A DNA stretch of 7,219 nucleotides from Clostridia bacterium. Its GTDB lineage: Bacteria; Bacillota; Clostridia; Oscillospirales; Acutalibacteraceae. The notes under the pieces were generated by a model, which searched no databases, was not told the DNA's origin, and saw only the letters and a list, made by a program, of their open reading frames with translations. Location of the stretch: the NCBI GenBank assembly GCA_900771185.1, contig CAAGND010000100.1:1-7219 (forward strand), written 5' to 3'. Below are positions 5,849-7,219 of this stretch, piece by piece. The position numbers and the translations under genes are program-made. The stretch's first letter is position 1. Each line of letters opens with the position of its first letter.

Positions 5849-6553
5849 TCAGCCCAACTCCTTCTTCAATTCGCTCCAAATCGCACGCGATAACGGTTTC
5901 GCCTTTGCGCCATTTGCCCGATAGTCAGCAACCGCCTCTGCAATAGTTTCCGAACTGTTTTTTGCGGCATATCTTGATATCTGACCTATCATGCTACTTA
6001 TTCCCATGTTCTTGCCCTCCGGAGTTTTTCCAACTTCCTTATAAGCTCTTATTACTATTTTGTTTGCTTCGGATCTTTTGCGGAACGCCTTCTGCCTACC
6101 AGATGGATCGTTAGCATACGTTTTGTCAAGAAGTGCCTTTTCAAGAATGTGACCATTTTCGTGCGTGACAATGTGATTAGCTGTCGTTCCACTAGGGTGA
6201 TATCCCCTTGAAACATCTCGTTCATATGTCTGCTTGACGTTTTCAGCGTTGCTCATCATGTTTGATAACTGTATATTGCCAGTTGTTCTGTTCGCGCTTG
6301 CATATACATTAGCTCTTGCTTCTTCGCCGTTCAGCTCTGAAAAAGCACTTGCCGCCTGTGGAAACTCCTGCCGGAAATATTGTATTTCTTCAGCAGCACT
6401 TTTCAGAAGCCCCAAGTCCATATTTTCAAGCCCATTGCCAAACTTTACACCCTGCGATTCCATGTATGATTTCAGCTCATAGAAATTCCTGGCTTCGCTT
6501 GCTTTGCTTATTCTGCCGCCTTTAGCCCCGCTGCTACTCCCTCTTCCTCCCAT
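5849..6553 (-). CDS. Zincin-like (HENGH) metallopeptidase paralogue 1
   Basis: This gene encodes a 234-residue protein without signal peptide or membrane segment. It begins MGGRGSSSGAKGG, a Gly/Ser-rich basic start shared with its paralogue. A helical region follows (residues 24-75, including EFPQAA), then a beta-like part (VYASANRTTGNIQLS), GYHPSGT at 118-124 and HENGH at 131-135. This is the HExxH zinc-site pattern with an unusual Asn in the third position, and ExxxD (E206, D210) lies further on. The last 33 residues match the paralogue at 28 positions. I infer a gluzincin-like fold related to the C-terminal domain of some phage minor head proteins; activity is not proven. The ATG at 6553 is chosen over an in-frame start at 6580 because AAGGTGG sits just before it. 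The gene follows the small terminase gene, where the large terminase would be expected. Confidence 0.78.
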   Translation of the reverse strand: MGGRGSSSGAKGGRISKASEARNFYELKSYMESQGVKFGNGLENMDLGLLKSAAEEIQYFRQEFPQAASAFSELNGEEARANVYASANRTTGNIQLSNMMSNAENVKQTYERDVSRGYHPSGTTANHIVTHENGHILEKALLDKTYANDPSGRQKAFRKRSEANKIVIRAYKEVGKTPEGKNMGISSMIGQISRYAAKNSSETIAEAVADYRANGAKAKPLSRAIWSELKKELG

Positions 6554-6557
6554 TATA

Positions 6558-6564
6558 CCACCTT
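6558..6564 (-). promoter_or_regulatory. Shine-Dalgarno fixing the start of the first zincin-like gene
   Basis: AAGGTGG lies four bases before the ATG at 6553. An in-frame start codon at 6580 would give nine extra residues but has no comparable site. With the 6553 start both paralogues begin MGGRGS, which supports the choice independently. Confidence 0.75.
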
Positions 6565-6600
6565 CCCGGAAAGAAATCAAGCCCTTTCAAAGCTCAATTA

Positions 6601-7140
6601 TCAGCTGCCCGAAAGTATCTTCATCAGCGGCGAATCGTCCTTTTTCCCTGTTTCCTTAGGGATAGACCGCAGCGCCGCCTGAACCGTCATGCAGTTTTCT
6701 TTCTCGATATCGCCCATCATCTTGCGCTTCTGCATGACCTTATCGTCCAGCTTGTTGACCTGCGCCAGCATACCGGAATACGCCTTTGCGAAAGCGGTGA
6801 TATCGTCGCTGTCGGGGTCGCTATCGTCGAACTTCTGCTGCAGGCTGTCCATAAGCCCCCGAAACCGTGCCGCGTCCTGCTGAAGCTGCGATATCTCGCT
6901 GTACAGCTCCGCATACCGATTGACCGCCGCCGAATAAAGAGCGTCGTCCTTGCCGATAGCCCGCATAAGCGCCGCCACCCGCTTAAACTCCGAATGCGCC
7001 GCCGGGTCCTGCTTAACGGCAGGGAACTCCACCAGCTTCTTCCCGGAAAGCATATCCTGCTCCGCCTGCTCCCTTGCGCTTATTTCCGCCTTAGTCCTAT
7101 GTCCCTTAGCCGCCGAAACAGCCTTGCTTCCTCTCGGCAT
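6601..7140 (-). CDS. Phage terminase small subunit, P27-like
   Basis: This is a 179-residue protein of the P27-like small terminase type, which recognises the packaging site and loads the large terminase onto phage DNA. The N-terminus is basic (PRGSKAVSAAKGHRTKAEI). Residues 45-82 (PAAHSEFKRVAALMRAIGK then a DALYSAAVNRYAELYSE helix) match the family core. A long coiled-coil-like helix (82-148) follows, then the family-like end KENCMTVQAALRSIPKE with a final PLMKILSGS. An upstream in-frame TTG at 7158 is unlikely, because AGGGGG seven bases before the ATG at 7140 overlaps it. The expected next genes, large terminase and portal, do not follow. Recognition is by overall pattern, since small terminases diverge strongly. 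Confidence 0.75.
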   Translation of the reverse strand: MPRGSKAVSAAKGHRTKAEISAREQAEQDMLSGKKLVEFPAVKQDPAAHSEFKRVAALMRAIGKDDALYSAAVNRYAELYSEISQLQQDAARFRGLMDSLQQKFDDSDPDSDDITAFAKAYSGMLAQVNKLDDKVMQKRKMMGDIEKENCMTVQAALRSIPKETGKKDDSPLMKILSGS

Positions 7141-7147
7141 ACCGCCG

Positions 7148-7153
7148 CCCCCT
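7148..7153 (-). promoter_or_regulatory. Shine-Dalgarno fixing the small terminase start
   Basis: AGGGGG with a seven-base spacer to the ATG at 7140 marks that codon as the start. The upstream TTG candidate at 7158 partly overlaps this region and has no binding site of its own. Confidence 0.65.
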
Positions 7154-7160
7154 CTCAAAA

Positions 7161-7166
7161 ATTATA
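7161..7166 (-). promoter_or_regulatory. Possible -10 box upstream of the small terminase gene
   Basis: A perfect TATAAT on the minus strand lies about 20 bases before the start codon. No -35-like hexamer is found at 16-18 bases upstream in the 24 genuine bases that remain before the adapter junction. A promoter is therefore only a possibility. Confidence 0.25.
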
Positions 7167-7190
7167 TCGGGAATATTTCATTTACGGAGG

Positions 7191-7219
7191 AGATCGGAAG
7201 AGCGTCGTGTAGGGAAAGA
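7191..7219. other. Illumina TruSeq adapter sequence (artefact)
   Basis: The final 29 bases begin AGATCGGAAGAGC and continue into CGTCGTGTAGGGAAAGA, the standard Illumina TruSeq read-through adapter. They are not biological. Genuine sequence ends at 7190. A plus-strand reading frame ending at 7212 translates the adapter into the familiar artefact DRKSVV. Confidence 0.96.

Noticed and set aside
6994..7212. Plus-strand open frame reaching the right end
   Set aside because: It is antisense to the small terminase gene and its last codons translate the sequencing adapter.
1..7219. CRISPR array, tRNA genes, insertion sequence or integrase
   Set aside because: No regularly spaced repeats, cloverleaf-like sequence, transposase/recombinase motifs or terminal inverted repeats were seen.

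Overview
The window is a piece of the structural (head and neck-tail) module of a tailed phage or prophage with an HK97-type capsid and a siphovirus-like (long-tailed) neck. Every supported gene lies on the minus strand, so the module reads from high to low coordinates. Strong GGAGG-type ribosome binding sites, stop/start overlaps of a few bases and the protein families present point to a phage of Clostridia-like Bacillota, probably gut-associated. That host assignment is an inference, because no host gene, integrase or tRNA is present.

In transcription order the right-hand part holds a P27-like terminase small subunit (7140..6601). It is followed by an unusual cargo-like block: a zincin-like protein with HENGH (6553..5849), a very acidic 98-residue protein coupled to it (5847..5551), a 136-base palindrome-rich gap, and a second zincin-like paralogue with HELGH (5414..4695). 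A 56-residue Cys-rich protein (4654..4484) comes next and is easily missed because it is so short.

The left-hand part is a conventional assembly line: HK97-family prohead protease (4472..3873), major capsid protein (3869..2703), a small unknown protein (2688..2494), gp6-like head-tail connector (2528..2244), head-closure/adaptor (2247..1951), a probable tail-completion/terminator protein (1949..1608), HK97 gp10-like protein (1618..1121), phi13-type major tail protein (1117..509), a probable tail assembly chaperone (505..5), and the first bases of a further gene at the window edge. The protease matures the capsid shell. The connector, adaptor, completion and gp10-like proteins build the head-tail interface. 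The major tail protein polymerises the tube, and the chaperone serves tape-measure assembly.

Two oddities dominate. First, the large terminase and portal genes, which normally sit between the small terminase and the prohead protease, are absent, and the two metallopeptidase-like paralogues occupy that space. The paralogues share a near-invariant start (GGRGSxSGAKG) and a near-invariant last 33 residues, while their DNA has drifted mostly at third codon positions. They resemble the metallopeptidase-like C-terminal domain found on some phage minor head (SPP1 gp7/MuF-type) proteins, which suggests free-standing virion-associated or effector proteins. Second, the last 29 bases (7191..7219) match an Illumina TruSeq adapter, so genuine sequence ends at 7190, just upstream of the small terminase gene.
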